The position numbers were made by a program, and so were the translations under genes. Below the pieces are notes generated by a model. It saw nothing but the letters and a program-made list of their open reading frames with translations. It searched no databases and was not told the origin of the DNA. A DNA stretch of 64,000 nt from Paraburkholderia susongensis (GTDB lineage Bacteria > Pseudomonadota > Gammaproteobacteria > Burkholderiales > Burkholderiaceae): contig NZ_FXAT01000004.1 of NCBI RefSeq assembly GCF_900177725.1, positions 310,001-374,000 of the forward strand. Reading direction: 5' to 3'. Shown here one piece after another: positions 17,249-26,165 of the stretch (position 1 is its first letter; every line of letters begins with the position of its first letter).

Positions 17249-18292
17249 ATGAATTCAAGTATCCCGAGCAAGCCGGCATCCATTGCAGTCGTTATCCCGA
17301 GCTACAAGGTCCGCGCGCACATTCTCGACGTGATCGTCAGGATCGGTCCGGAAGTGGACCGGATTTACGTGGTCGACGACTGCTGCCCCGATGGCAGCGG
17401 TGACTTTGTCGAAAGCCATTGCAGCGACCCGCGCGTTCGCGTCGTCCGGCATACCGTCAACCAGGGCGTCGGCGGCGCGGTGATGACGGGCTATGCGGAA
17501 GCGATCGCCGGCGGAGCGGACGTCATCGTCAAAGTGGATGGCGATGGTCAGATGGACCCGGGCCTTCTGCCGCAATTCGTGCTGCCGATCATCGAAGGCT
17601 GGGCTGACTACTGCAAGGGAAATCGCTTCTACGACCTCACGCATATCACCAGGATGCCGGCGATGCGCCTGATCGGCAATGCCGGGCTGTCGATCATGAG
17701 CAAGATATCGACGGGCTACTGGACGATTTTCGATCCGACTAACGGCTACACGGCCATTAATGCACGCACCGCATCACACTTGCCGTTCGACCGGATCAGC
17801 AAGCGTTACTTCTTCGAAACAGACATGCTGTTCCGACTCAATACGCTGCGCGCGGTGGTCGCCGATATTCCGATGGACGCGGTGTATGGCGATGAGCAAT
17901 CCAATCTGAAGATCACGAACGTGCTCTTTGAGTTCATGGGCAAGCACGCGAAGAACTTCACGAAGCGGATCTTCTACAACTATTTTCTGCGTGACATGAC
18001 GGCCGCGACCTTCGAGTTGATTGCCGGCCTGATTCTGTTCGTGTTCGGAGTGTGCTTCGGCATCGTGCATTGGATCAGCGCGCTCGCGACCGCTACGCCG
18101 ACTCCGTTGGGCACGATCATGCTGTCGGCGCTGCCGGTGCTGATCGGCCTGCAATTCCTGCTGGGTTTTCTGAACTTCGATGTCGCCAACGTTCCGTCGC
18201 GGGCGATCAGCAAATTTCTGCCTTTTCATCCCTCTGAGGCGCGCAAGCTGTTGACGCCCGATGACCAGCGTCCGCTCGATCCCGTTGAATAA
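17249..18292 (+). CDS. GtrB/DPM1-like prenyl-phosphate glycosyltransferase (GT2) with two C-terminal membrane helices
   Basis: A 347-residue GT2 enzyme. The N-terminal domain has VVIPSYKVRAHILDVI, YVVDDCCPDGSG, VNQGVGGAVMTGY and VDGDGQMDP (the DxD-like metal site). Two hydrophobic segments near the C-terminus (FELIAGLILFVFGVCFGIVH and IMLSALPVLIGLQFLLGFL) are the arrangement seen in GtrB/ArnC-type enzymes that charge undecaprenyl phosphate with a sugar. The start is ATG 17249; the longer in-frame reading to 17060 runs through promoter-like DNA. It is followed by a small transporter and a DUF2142-like protein, forming a probable three-gene glycan-modification module. Confidence 0.85.
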   Translation: MNSSIPSKPASIAVVIPSYKVRAHILDVIVRIGPEVDRIYVVDDCCPDGSGDFVESHCSDPRVRVVRHTVNQGVGGAVMTGYAEAIAGGADVIVKVDGDGQMDPGLLPQFVLPIIEGWADYCKGNRFYDLTHITRMPAMRLIGNAGLSIMSKISTGYWTIFDPTNGYTAINARTASHLPFDRISKRYFFETDMLFRLNTLRAVVADIPMDAVYGDEQSNLKITNVLFEFMGKHAKNFTKRIFYNYFLRDMTAATFELIAGLILFVFGVCFGIVHWISALATATPTPLGTIMLSALPVLIGLQFLLGFLNFDVANVPSRAISKFLPFHPSEARKLLTPDDQRPLDPVE

Positions 18293-18375
18293 GTCCGCTT
18301 GCCGGGTTTTTTTTGCGCCATCGTCCGGAACGGTCGATGAGCGCCGATTTCCACGATTCAATTACCGTATAGAAG

Positions 18376-18726
18376 ATGACACCTCTTCAAACCATCTGGG
18401 CAATCGCCTGCGCCTGCATCATCGCCATTGGACAGATCGCCTTCAAGAAAGCCGGCATGGAAGTGCAGAGTGCGGGTACCTGGTTTTCACCGCGCGCGGT
18501 GCTGACGATCTTCTTTGCGCTCGCCATCTACGCGATCGCGACCCTGCTCTGGATCAACCTGTTGAGATTCGTGAACCTCAATAGAGCTTATTCGTTCATG
18601 GCGCTGTGTTTCATCATCGTGCCGATTGCGAGCCACTTTATTTTCAAGGAACACATCACGCCGGGTTACGCGGTCGGTACGGCGCTGGTCGTGATCGGCC
18701 TCGTCGTCGCCACCCGTTTCGGGTGA
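18376..18726 (+). CDS. Small SMR/EamA-type membrane protein (ArnE/EmrE-like)
   Basis: A 116-residue protein with four hydrophobic segments (TIWAIACACIIAIGQIAF, LTIFFALAIYAIATLLWINLL, AYSFMALCFIIVPIASHFIF, YAVGTALVVIGLVVATRF), the topology of small multidrug-resistance-fold proteins and of the ArnE/ArnF flippase subunits. It sits between the GtrB-like GT2 and the DUF2142-like protein, so the natural inference is that it flips the undecaprenyl-phosphate sugar, taking the place of GtrA. Drug efflux is the alternative, but the context argues against it. Confidence 0.75.
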   Translation: MTPLQTIWAIACACIIAIGQIAFKKAGMEVQSAGTWFSPRAVLTIFFALAIYAIATLLWINLLRFVNLNRAYSFMALCFIIVPIASHFIFKEHITPGYAVGTALVVIGLVVATRFG

Positions 18727-18877
18727 CGCGAATTCACCGAAGCGGCGGTTGAACGTCCATGTCCGTCGCAAGCAGATCAATTACTTGCGCATGGTTTCGA
18801 ACAGGATGGTCCGCCAAACCCGAGTTGCCTCAAAAGCCTGATGTATCATTCGCCGGAAAATAATCTCCGAGGGATGC

Positions 18878-20215
18878 ATGAACAAGTTGAGTCGGGCCGC
18901 AATCGTGTTCTTCGCGGTCGTCATTATCGGCAGCATTTTCTCTGCCCTGATCCCGCCAATGCAGTCGCCCGACGAGAACGACCACGTCAAACGTGCGTAC
19001 CTGCTGTCCGTTCTGTCTCACACTGTCACCGAACCGGGCCTGTCCACTGGCGGTTACTTCGACGATGCGCTGCAACAATATCAAGTCCTCATGTTCCAGG
19101 CGCTGTCGACGAAGCCCGACGCGCGCATGAGCGCGGAAACGGCAAAAGCGGCTGCTGACATCAGGTGGGCGAAGGTGCGCCATTACGTCGACATGGCTGG
19201 CGCTGCGCCATACTTCCCGCTAGGCTATCTGCCGCAGGCGGTCGGCCTGCGGATCGGACAAACGCTGAATCTGGGCGTAGGGGCTTCGTACCGGCTCGCG
19301 CGCGCGACAACGTTACTTTCGGTTGCCGTCATCATTGCCTACGCCTTCACCATCTTCCCGCCAAACGCGTTGGTGATCTGCCTGTTGGCTCTGCCCATGA
19401 CGATGTTCCAGATGTCGAGCGCTTCGGCCGACGGCATGTCGTTCGCATGGACGATACTCGCGGCCAGTCTGTTCCGGCGGGGCATGGAGCGGGATGCGCC
19501 GTTTCCGCTCCGCTGGAGCGCACTGCTGATTCTGTCGGTATTCATGATTGCGACCAGCCGGCCGCAACTGATTGCCATCGTTGCGCTACCGTGCGTCGTG
19601 TTCTTCTTCCGCCGCGACAGGCGTGCGCTGATCGCATCTGTGATTGCAGCCGCCGCGGCGCTGGGCTGGATCCTTTACGGCACGTCGCACACCGTCGATC
19701 TGCGCTGGACGCGCGCGGTCACATCGAAGCAGGTTGTCTCCTTCTACCTGCATCATCCTGTCGAGTTGATCGAAATCATCTGGCGCACGGTGTCGAACCC
19801 GGCGATCAGCAGTTCTTACTACCACCAGTTCGTCGGCGTGCTGGGCTGGCTTGACCGGCCGATGGCGCCGGTCACCTATCCGGTCGCGGGCGCCGCACTC
19901 GTTGTTACACTGGCGCTGGCATTCTCCCGGCGCGTCGGCGCTGTCGAGCGGGCGGTGCCCGTACTGGTGGCCTTGTCGGCGGTGCTGCTGACGTTCGTCG
20001 CGCTGCTCATGACGTGGACTGCACTTCCGGCCGAAGTGATAATCGGAATTCAGGGCCGCTATTTCACCGCACCGGCGATCCTCGCCGCATACGCACTCAG
20101 CTCCCGAAGCACCGGCGAGAAGCGCAATCTGGCCACGCTAATTGTCTGCGGCGCGTTCATCACGTTTTCTGTTTCGATGACAGCTTCGACGCTGCTCTGG
20201 AAGTACTATCTTTAG
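18878..20215 (+). CDS. DUF2142-like polytopic membrane protein, probable GT-C glycosyltransferase
   Basis: A 445-residue protein with about ten hydrophobic helices. After the first helix comes PPMQSPDENDHVKRAYLLS, whose 'P..SPDE..H' acidic loop is the hallmark of DUF2142-like proteins and parallels the catalytic acidic loop of GT-C enzymes. A GAAPYFPLGYLPQAVG segment and a late IQGRYFTAPAILAAYAL segment also match that family. GAGGGATGC precedes ATG 18878. As third member of the GtrB-like/SMR-like set it would transfer the flipped sugar to a periplasmic glycan. The acceptor is unknown. Confidence 0.75.
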   Translation: MNKLSRAAIVFFAVVIIGSIFSALIPPMQSPDENDHVKRAYLLSVLSHTVTEPGLSTGGYFDDALQQYQVLMFQALSTKPDARMSAETAKAAADIRWAKVRHYVDMAGAAPYFPLGYLPQAVGLRIGQTLNLGVGASYRLARATTLLSVAVIIAYAFTIFPPNALVICLLALPMTMFQMSSASADGMSFAWTILAASLFRRGMERDAPFPLRWSALLILSVFMIATSRPQLIAIVALPCVVFFFRRDRRALIASVIAAAAALGWILYGTSHTVDLRWTRAVTSKQVVSFYLHHPVELIEIIWRTVSNPAISSSYYHQFVGVLGWLDRPMAPVTYPVAGAALVVTLALAFSRRVGAVERAVPVLVALSAVLLTFVALLMTWTALPAEVIIGIQGRYFTAPAILAAYALSSRSTGEKRNLATLIVCGAFITFSVSMTASTLLWKYYL

Positions 20216-20258
20216 AAGAAGAGCGTGCCTACTCTGGGTCTCTTCGCGGAAATAATCG

Positions 20259-21416
20259 TCACCTCGTTTCAACGGCAATCGGAGAAGGTGCAGTCTGAAC
20301 CTGGGGGGACGGGTGCAGCGGTCGCCTCTCCCGCCACCCAAAATGCTGATAATGCTCAACCGCATCCGCCCCAGCCGCCGCCACATCCGGATTGGCGGCA
20401 AGATATTCCTGAGCATCGAAGCCTGGCGGTAATGCAATAGGTTCGTCGGGGTCCAGTTCGCTGTGCTGTCCGCATACGCGCGACGTGCTTCTGCCGCCAT
20501 CCTGCACCGTGCGCAATTCCTCGAGCTTGCGGCGCGTGCGCCAGAACGACACGGCCGGCGTCGCGTCACTGGCTAATCGTTCCATTCGCAACCAGCTGTC
20601 GGCGATATATTGCCGGTCGCGCGATCGCCTCATCACGACAGAAAACTCGATGTCGTTGTGCAGCGTGTCGCAGAAATCTTCACATGCGAAATCGATCAAT
20701 TCCATTTTGCAAAGATCGGCGATGAGTCTCGCAAAAGATCGCGGCGTGAAAACCCAGCAGTGCACGTCGTGGTAAGCGCCGTTTTCGTATGCGTCGCGCG
20801 CGAGTTCCAGCGCGCCTCGCCATGTGTGATGCCGTTTGACCGAAGCCGGGTCGAGTCTCTTTTGCCAGGCCTCCTGGGGAGACACATCGGCGACGGAAAG
20901 ACAGTGATCGAGTAGCGAATAGGGTTGCGGTATGCGCGCCCGGGCGATATAGCTCGCCAGAACCTCTGGCAGGCGGCTTTCCTGGCGGAAATAGTCGAAG
21001 GTGAAGCGTCTGTCGGGAACGGCGAGACGCACTTCGCCAGTGGGCTTCAGAACGGCGCCCAGTTCCCTGAGCCACGTGACCAGATCGGGAACATGCTCGA
21101 CCACATGAGAGGCCACGACGTAATCGACATAACGGCCTTTGATCGCTTCGTGAAGCGTATTGCGTCCCCACACCGCGTCGACATCGACGATTTCATTGAT
21201 GTCGAGATGAGGGTCGCCGTTGTACTTCTGGCGCAGGTGAGGCGTATCCGTATGGTCCACGTAGATGATTTCGCCGTCGCTGCGTCGCACGAGGGGCCAG
21301 CAAAGCGGGCCTATTTCAACGCCCACGCTTTCCTTGACGTCCAGGCCTTTCAATAGACGGCCGCGTCTTTGGTCCCGAGCGTCAACGATGTTCAGACCAT
21401 TGTCTTCCTTCGCCAT
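20259..21416 (-). CDS. SAM-dependent methyltransferase with C-terminal 'YLAANPDV' module
   Basis: A 385-residue protein from ATG 21416, which has a clear CGAGGAGG upstream (an in-frame start at 21431 would precede that site). The N-terminal class I methyltransferase region has SVGVEIGPLCWP, YVVASHVVEHVPDLVTWLRE and LKPTGEVRLAVPDRRFTFD. The C-terminal ~50 residues carry FDAQEYLAANPDVAAAG then AVEHYQHFGWRERRP, a short module I know from many surface-glycan glycosyltransferases and other secreted-glycan proteins. It converges on the DUF2142 gene with a 43-nt gap. It probably methylates a sugar or glycan terminus; the substrate is not determinable. Confidence 0.8.
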   Translation of the reverse strand: MAKEDNGLNIVDARDQRRGRLLKGLDVKESVGVEIGPLCWPLVRRSDGEIIYVDHTDTPHLRQKYNGDPHLDINEIVDVDAVWGRNTLHEAIKGRYVDYVVASHVVEHVPDLVTWLRELGAVLKPTGEVRLAVPDRRFTFDYFRQESRLPEVLASYIARARIPQPYSLLDHCLSVADVSPQEAWQKRLDPASVKRHHTWRGALELARDAYENGAYHDVHCWVFTPRSFARLIADLCKMELIDFACEDFCDTLHNDIEFSVVMRRSRDRQYIADSWLRMERLASDATPAVSFWRTRRKLEELRTVQDGGRSTSRVCGQHSELDPDEPIALPPGFDAQEYLAANPDVAAAGADAVEHYQHFGWRERRPLHPSPQVQTAPSPIAVETR

Positions 21417-21493
21417 GTTGCCTCCTCGCAATGGACGGCACAGCTTCCTGTTTTGATCGATGTTCGCCGCAATCCGTGTGGCTGCTCATTCCA

Positions 21494-22567
21494 TCAGGTG
21501 TGAACCTGGACCTTGATGGAGTCCGAACTTTTGTCGCAAGCCAGCCGGAAGGCTTCCTGAATGTCGTCGAGACTCAGGTCGTGCGTGATCATGGCGCGCA
21601 ACGTGCCGCCCTTGCGCGCGAGCAGATCGATGGCCAGCGCGAAGTCGTGTTGACCGTCGATCGAGCCGTAGCAGTTCGGCAGATGAATCGTCAGTTCCTT
21701 GATGTGCGGCGCGATGATTTCGATGCTTTTGAAGCCGTGATCGAAAGCACCGAGCACGGCGACCTGACCGAGCGGCCGCACGAACTGGCAGGTGTAATCG
21801 AAGGTGTCCGCTGTTCCGCCGACGGCCTCGATCGCATAGTGCGCGCCCAATCCGCCGGTTGCCTGTTCGACCGTCCTGATTGCTTCTGCGCGATCGGCCG
21901 GCAGGATCGCGGTGGCGCCCATGGCCAGCGCCGCGCGCGCCTGGGCCGCATGTCTTGCGACGACGTAGACGCGTTCGCTGCCGGCGTCGAGAGCGGCGGC
22001 GAGTGCCGAAAGACCGATCGTGCCCGCGCCGACCACGACGCCGACCGAGCCTCGCTCGATGCGCATTTTGCGGCATGCGTGGACACCGACGGCAAGCGGT
22101 TCGACGATTGCGCCGAGGCGGTCGTCCACGGCATCGGGCAGCGGGAATACACCTACTTCCTTCGTGCGCACATATTCGGCGAAGCCGCCGCCGAACGGAA
22201 ATTCGCGCGCCCGGCAATGAATCGGCGCGCCGAGTTTGCAGTATTCGCAGGTGCCGCACGCGGTGCCGAGCACCATGTCGATCGTGACGCGTTCGCCGAC
22301 GCGCACTGTCGTCACGCCCGCGCCTGTTTCGACCACGGTGCCGCTCAGTTCGTGACCGCTCGGAAAGCTCTGATGAGCATCGACGTTTCTGTAGGCATGC
22401 AGATCACTGCCGCAGATGCCGACGCTCGCGACCTTGACGATGACGGTGCCGGGCAGCAAATCAGGCACGGGTATGCGGGCGACTTTCATCGTGCGAAGAC
22501 CATCGAGCAATCCGGCCCGCATGGATGCGCCTTCGGTGCGATGCGCGAGTTCGCTCGTCGAAGTCAT
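21494..22567 (-). CDS. Zinc-dependent medium-chain dehydrogenase (sorbitol/threonine dehydrogenase-like)
   Basis: A 357-residue MDR-family oxidoreductase. It has VGICGSDLHAY (catalytic-zinc Cys), SGHELSGTVVE (GHE), the four-Cys structural-zinc lobe CGTCEYCKLGAPIHC, EPLAVGVHACRK and VVVGAGTIGLSALAAAL (NAD-binding GxGxxG). GGAG lies upstream of the ATG. Its placement between two methyltransferases suggests oxidation of a polyol, cyclitol or sugar, possibly as a glycan precursor, but ordinary polyol metabolism is equally possible. Confidence 0.85.
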   Translation of the reverse strand: MTSTSELAHRTEGASMRAGLLDGLRTMKVARIPVPDLLPGTVIVKVASVGICGSDLHAYRNVDAHQSFPSGHELSGTVVETGAGVTTVRVGERVTIDMVLGTACGTCEYCKLGAPIHCRAREFPFGGGFAEYVRTKEVGVFPLPDAVDDRLGAIVEPLAVGVHACRKMRIERGSVGVVVGAGTIGLSALAAALDAGSERVYVVARHAAQARAALAMGATAILPADRAEAIRTVEQATGGLGAHYAIEAVGGTADTFDYTCQFVRPLGQVAVLGAFDHGFKSIEIIAPHIKELTIHLPNCYGSIDGQHDFALAIDLLARKGGTLRAMITHDLSLDDIQEAFRLACDKSSDSIKVQVHT

Positions 22568-22614
22568 CTGTCAATCTCCTCGAATCCTGTACGTAAAAAC
22601 GCGGGTCGATGCGC

Positions 22615-23571
22615 TCAGCGCGCTTTCCTGATCCAGAAGCTCGCACCGGGGTTGCGCATGAAGAGCGGCATGCGCTCGTTCATCAACTCGGCGTGGAAGT
22701 GGCCCATGAATGTATTCATGAGCACGACCTCGAAAGTGCTGTTGTATTGAAGGAATGCGCGCAACAGATAGGCCTCGTTCCATGCGCGGCCTTCGTAGAC
22801 CCACTGCGGCGGATACTCGAGCGGCAGGAACACGTCGTGGAAATGGATGTGCACGCCGGGAGCCAGGATCGGCAATATTTCGAAGATGATCCGGTTGACG
22901 TCGCTGCCGATCTTGCTCACATGCGAGGAGTCGACGAACAGGATGTCGTTGGCTTCCAGTTCCGTGAACACCGAGAGGTCGACATCCTGCGCGAGCGACT
23001 TCACGATCTTCGAGGTGACCTTGTCTTTCTCGGTCAGCAGCGACAGCAGCCGTTCGTTGTTCGGTTCGACGAAGGTACATTTGATCTGGCCGTCGAAGAA
23101 CAGGTCGTTGGTGTCGAGCGAAACGGCGGAGGAAAAGCCCGAGCCGATTTCGACGATGCGGCGCGGCCGCAGATGGCGAATCATGCAGTAGAGCGACGTG
23201 GCGTCTCCATACGAGAACATCACGTTTTCGAAGTAGAAGCGCAGTCCGTCTTTCTTGTGCGGCTCGAACGGCATCTCGCCGTAATACCTGTTCGCGAATT
23301 CCTCGACGAGCCGCACCTGCGCCTCTTCGTTGAATTCGATGCCGGGCAGGGTGCGCGAGATCGTTCCGAACAGGCGTGCCTCGTCCTTCTGAATATCGGG
23401 GATCGAGGGAATCGGCGAATAGTAGTGGCCAGGGGGGACGTCGCCGAGATTCGAAAAATGTGGGACGTTGGTGTGAAGCGAGTCGCGATACTTATCCCGT
23501 TCGGCGATGAGTTCTGCAACTTCGGGATGCTGCGCTGCAAGTGAATCGAGAAGTTCGGTCGATGCCGACAT
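22615..23571 (-). CDS. Class I SAM-dependent methyltransferase
   Basis: A 318-residue protein. A class I methyltransferase core is visible: PRRIVEIGSGFSSAVSLDTN (motif I), KCTFVEPNNERLLSLL, NDILFVDSSHVSKIGSDVNR (motif II/III) and PGVHIHFHDVFLPLEYPPQW, a pattern of the Methyltransf_24 type often found in polysaccharide loci. GGAGA precedes the ATG. It is the first gene of the three-gene minus-strand set and faces a 515-nt divergent region. The substrate is unknown. Confidence 0.82.
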   Translation of the reverse strand: MSASTELLDSLAAQHPEVAELIAERDKYRDSLHTNVPHFSNLGDVPPGHYYSPIPSIPDIQKDEARLFGTISRTLPGIEFNEEAQVRLVEEFANRYYGEMPFEPHKKDGLRFYFENVMFSYGDATSLYCMIRHLRPRRIVEIGSGFSSAVSLDTNDLFFDGQIKCTFVEPNNERLLSLLTEKDKVTSKIVKSLAQDVDLSVFTELEANDILFVDSSHVSKIGSDVNRIIFEILPILAPGVHIHFHDVFLPLEYPPQWVYEGRAWNEAYLLRAFLQYNSTFEVVLMNTFMGHFHAELMNERMPLFMRNPGASFWIRKAR

Positions 23572-24086
23572 CTTACGTCTCCGGCTTGATAGGTTCGTGA
23601 AGGCAATTCCAGAGGAGCAAATCCGATGGCGATATCCCTGCGCTGCTGGATCTTCGACGGGTCAGTCTAACGCACGCCCGCTGACGTACGTTATTCTGCA
23701 CGTCGTTTATTCCTGTATGCCTACGCCCCGGCTTGCAGTTACCGTTGCTTACAAAATATTCGTCATAGCAATCGGCACGGTCGCAAACGTGGCCCGCAAG
23801 GTGCTGTTCCGTCAGGGTTTCGGGGTACGCATGCAACGCTTGTTGAAGACCCCGCGGCCGTCGTGGCGGCCGTTGTCGTGAGGCGCCTAAATAAAAGTCA
23901 CGAAAGCCTGGGAGACGCATGCCCACTGCGTCGCCACAGGGATCGTTTGTACTGCGTTTTGGCGTAAAATCAAGCCCCTGCCGACAACGTCCGGGCCTGC
24001 CTTGCCGGCTACGGACACCAGGTGCGCGCCGTCGCGGACGGCACTAGCGCCCACGATACGGGGCGATTCGGGACGGAGCCCGCAAT
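23572..24086. other. 515-nt divergent intergenic region
   Basis: It separates the minus-strand methyltransferase set from the plus-strand glycosyltransferase set and must hold promoters for both. A TAAAAT at 23965-23970 is a candidate -10 for the plus side, but the TTGTAC upstream is only 12 nt away. A plus-strand open frame at 23507-23881 overlaps the methyltransferase start and has no recognisable domain; I regard it as noncoding. Confidence 0.5.
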
Positions 24087-25076
24087 ATGCATTTTAAAAT
24101 TCTCCTGACCACTCACAGTACCGCATTCATGACGAGCGGTGGTGGTGAGTCGGAACTCGTGCAGGTCGCCGAACTCCTCAACGATTCGGACGTACAGGCC
24201 GATATTTATGGCATTCGCAGCCGGCCGCTACGCTTTTACGACGCGGTCATGCATTTCTCCGTGCACGCGGACGGAGAGGCGATCATCCGCGAGACGGTCA
24301 ACCAGGGCAAGAAGCTCTTTCTCTGGCCCAATGTCTGGTGGCTGAGCCCGCCGGAGGCAGCGGAAATCAGCCGGATCGAAGCGCTCGTGCGGCGCGCCGA
24401 CCGGCTGCTCTTCAAGTCCTCGACCGAACTCGATCATTTCAACGCGCACATCACGGCCGATCCCGACAAGTGCGTGGTGGTCGGCTCCGGTATATCTGAC
24501 CGCTTCCTCGCGCCCGCCGATAAAGATTTACTGCCCACCGTCTGCGACGTGTCGGATTACGTGCTGTGCCTCGGTCTGATCGAGCCGGTCAAGAATCAGC
24601 TCGAACTCATCCGCGCGCTCAACCAGCTCGAAGTGAATGGGCTCATGGTGGGCGGCTTCCGCGACGAGCAATACTACCGGGAGTGCATGCGCGAGGCGCA
24701 TCGCGGCATTCACTTTCTGCCGTTCATCCAGCCGTGCAGCGCGCTATTGCGCTCAGCGCTCGCCAATGCGCTGGTGGTCGCGGAGCCGAGCTTCGATCCG
24801 CCGGGGCGCTCCTGCCTCGAAGGTGCGTTCGTGAAGAAGCCGCTCGTCATGGTCGATGGGGATTGGCAGCGCGAGCACTTCGACGACAATGTCTGGTACG
24901 CGGCTTCCACCAGCGCGCCGGACATCGTTCCCGCGATTCAGGCAGCCCTCTCCGACAAGGACAGGGACGCAAAAATCGAAAGCAATTACGAACGCGTCTA
25001 TGCACGGCACTCGTCGAGTACGGTAGCAGCAGACTTAATCAGACACCTGATCGATGCCGGCCTCACACATTCCTAA
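24087..25076 (+). CDS. Glycosyltransferase (GT4-like)
   Basis: A 329-residue GT-B-like protein. The N-terminus LLTTHSTAFMTSGGGESELVQVA is a glycine-rich acceptor loop, and the C-terminal half has YVLCLGLIEPVKNQLELIRAL, HFLPFIQPCSALLRSALANA and SFDPPGRSCLEGAFVKKPLVM in the position of the usual donor-binding E-x7-E block. It resembles the minus-strand 323-residue enzyme at 34404-35375 ('TPGGGEIQLL', 'NVGNIEPRKNQLALIRAM'), suggesting paralogy. It overlaps the next gene by 23 nt. Confidence 0.8.
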   Translation: MHFKILLTTHSTAFMTSGGGESELVQVAELLNDSDVQADIYGIRSRPLRFYDAVMHFSVHADGEAIIRETVNQGKKLFLWPNVWWLSPPEAAEISRIEALVRRADRLLFKSSTELDHFNAHITADPDKCVVVGSGISDRFLAPADKDLLPTVCDVSDYVLCLGLIEPVKNQLELIRALNQLEVNGLMVGGFRDEQYYRECMREAHRGIHFLPFIQPCSALLRSALANALVVAEPSFDPPGRSCLEGAFVKKPLVMVDGDWQREHFDDNVWYAASTSAPDIVPAIQAALSDKDRDAKIESNYERVYARHSSSTVAADLIRHLIDAGLTHS

Positions 25077-26145
25077 GATTCCTCGCCTGCTGGTCGTCCA
25101 GCGGCGCTCCATGACCGATGGCCGAATGAGTTCGCGTACGATCGGCGCGAGGTTTGCGCCTTTGCTTTCGTACATGCAGCGGCATCAGCTGATCGAGTGG
25201 GAGCAGATATCGGAGGCGGAAGTTGGCGTGAGTCATCTGCATCGCTTCGACGTGGTGCTGTTCAACAAACACGTGTCGAACCTTTCGCTGAAGATCATGC
25301 GAATGGCCAACGAACTCGGTCTCCACACGATTTACGATCTCGACGACTGGCTGCTCGATCTGCCGTCGTGGAGCGTTCTCGAAATGAACGAGGACGTGCT
25401 CTACAACGTGCTCGCGATGATTCGCGAGGCGAGCGCGGCAACCGCGTCGAATCAGCTGTTGCAGGATCGCATGCGCAAGGTGCGGCGCTCGGACGACGTG
25501 CTGATCATCCCCAACGGATTCGACCAGCAGGCGTTCGATCTTTCGCCCGAACTCTGGAAGGAAACCCAGCCGCCGAAGATCATCTTCTCGAATCTCGACG
25601 GCGTGAAGCTCGTCAACTTCCGCAAGGATTTCTTCGCGACCTTGCACGGCTTTCTGACGCGCAACGAAAACGTATCGATCGACTTCTGGGGCGATCCGTT
25701 TCCCGAGCTTCATTCGATTCCGCGTGTGACGCATCGCGGCAGCCGCGGCAATATCGAGTACAAGAAAGCGATTCGCGACGAAGGCTACTCGTTCGCGATC
25801 GTGCCGCTCGGCGCGGAAGAAGATCCCGAGACGCTGTTCTTCAACTCGTGCAAGTCGCCGATCAAATACGCGGATTACGGGAGCCTCGGCATTCCGAGCA
25901 TCTATTCCGATTGCCCGACCTACCGCGAAAACGTCAAGCATCGCGTGACGGGATACATCGCGGCCAATACGGCGCAGAGCTGGGCGCAGGCGCTCGAAGA
26001 AATGCTTGTTGACGCGAAGCTTCGGCAATCGATCCGCGAGCATGCCTATGCCGATGTGTTCGACCGTTTCAGTGTGCGGCGCATTTCGGCAATGTTCCTG
26101 AAGGCGCTGCCCGACCCCCTGTCACCCAAGTCCTTGCACGGCTAA
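25054..26145 (+). CDS. Glycosyltransferase (GT-B fold, GT1/GT4-like)
   Basis: A 363-residue protein with the 'YDLDDWLLDLPSWS' motif, seen in many GT1/GT4 enzymes of surface-glycan loci, and a C-terminal domain with VDFW-like 'SIDFWGDPFPELHSIP', FAIVPLGAEEDPETLFFNSCKSPIKYADYGSLGIPSIYS as the donor-binding half, and TGYIAANTAQSWAQALEEML. It overlaps the preceding glycosyltransferase by 23 nt and is 20 nt from the phosphatase gene, so all four genes here look co-transcribed. Substrate unknown. Confidence 0.76.
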   Translation: MPASHIPKIPRLLVVQRRSMTDGRMSSRTIGARFAPLLSYMQRHQLIEWEQISEAEVGVSHLHRFDVVLFNKHVSNLSLKIMRMANELGLHTIYDLDDWLLDLPSWSVLEMNEDVLYNVLAMIREASAATASNQLLQDRMRKVRRSDDVLIIPNGFDQQAFDLSPELWKETQPPKIIFSNLDGVKLVNFRKDFFATLHGFLTRNENVSIDFWGDPFPELHSIPRVTHRGSRGNIEYKKAIRDEGYSFAIVPLGAEEDPETLFFNSCKSPIKYADYGSLGIPSIYSDCPTYRENVKHRVTGYIAANTAQSWAQALEEMLVDAKLRQSIREHAYADVFDRFSVRRISAMFLKALPDPLSPKSLHG

Positions 26146-26165
26146 CGCGTAGCTAACTCACTCTT

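Noticed and set aside
23507..23881. 124-codon plus-strand frame before the 24087 operon
   Set aside because: It overlaps the methyltransferase start antisense, lacks a Shine-Dalgarno and shows no family pattern.
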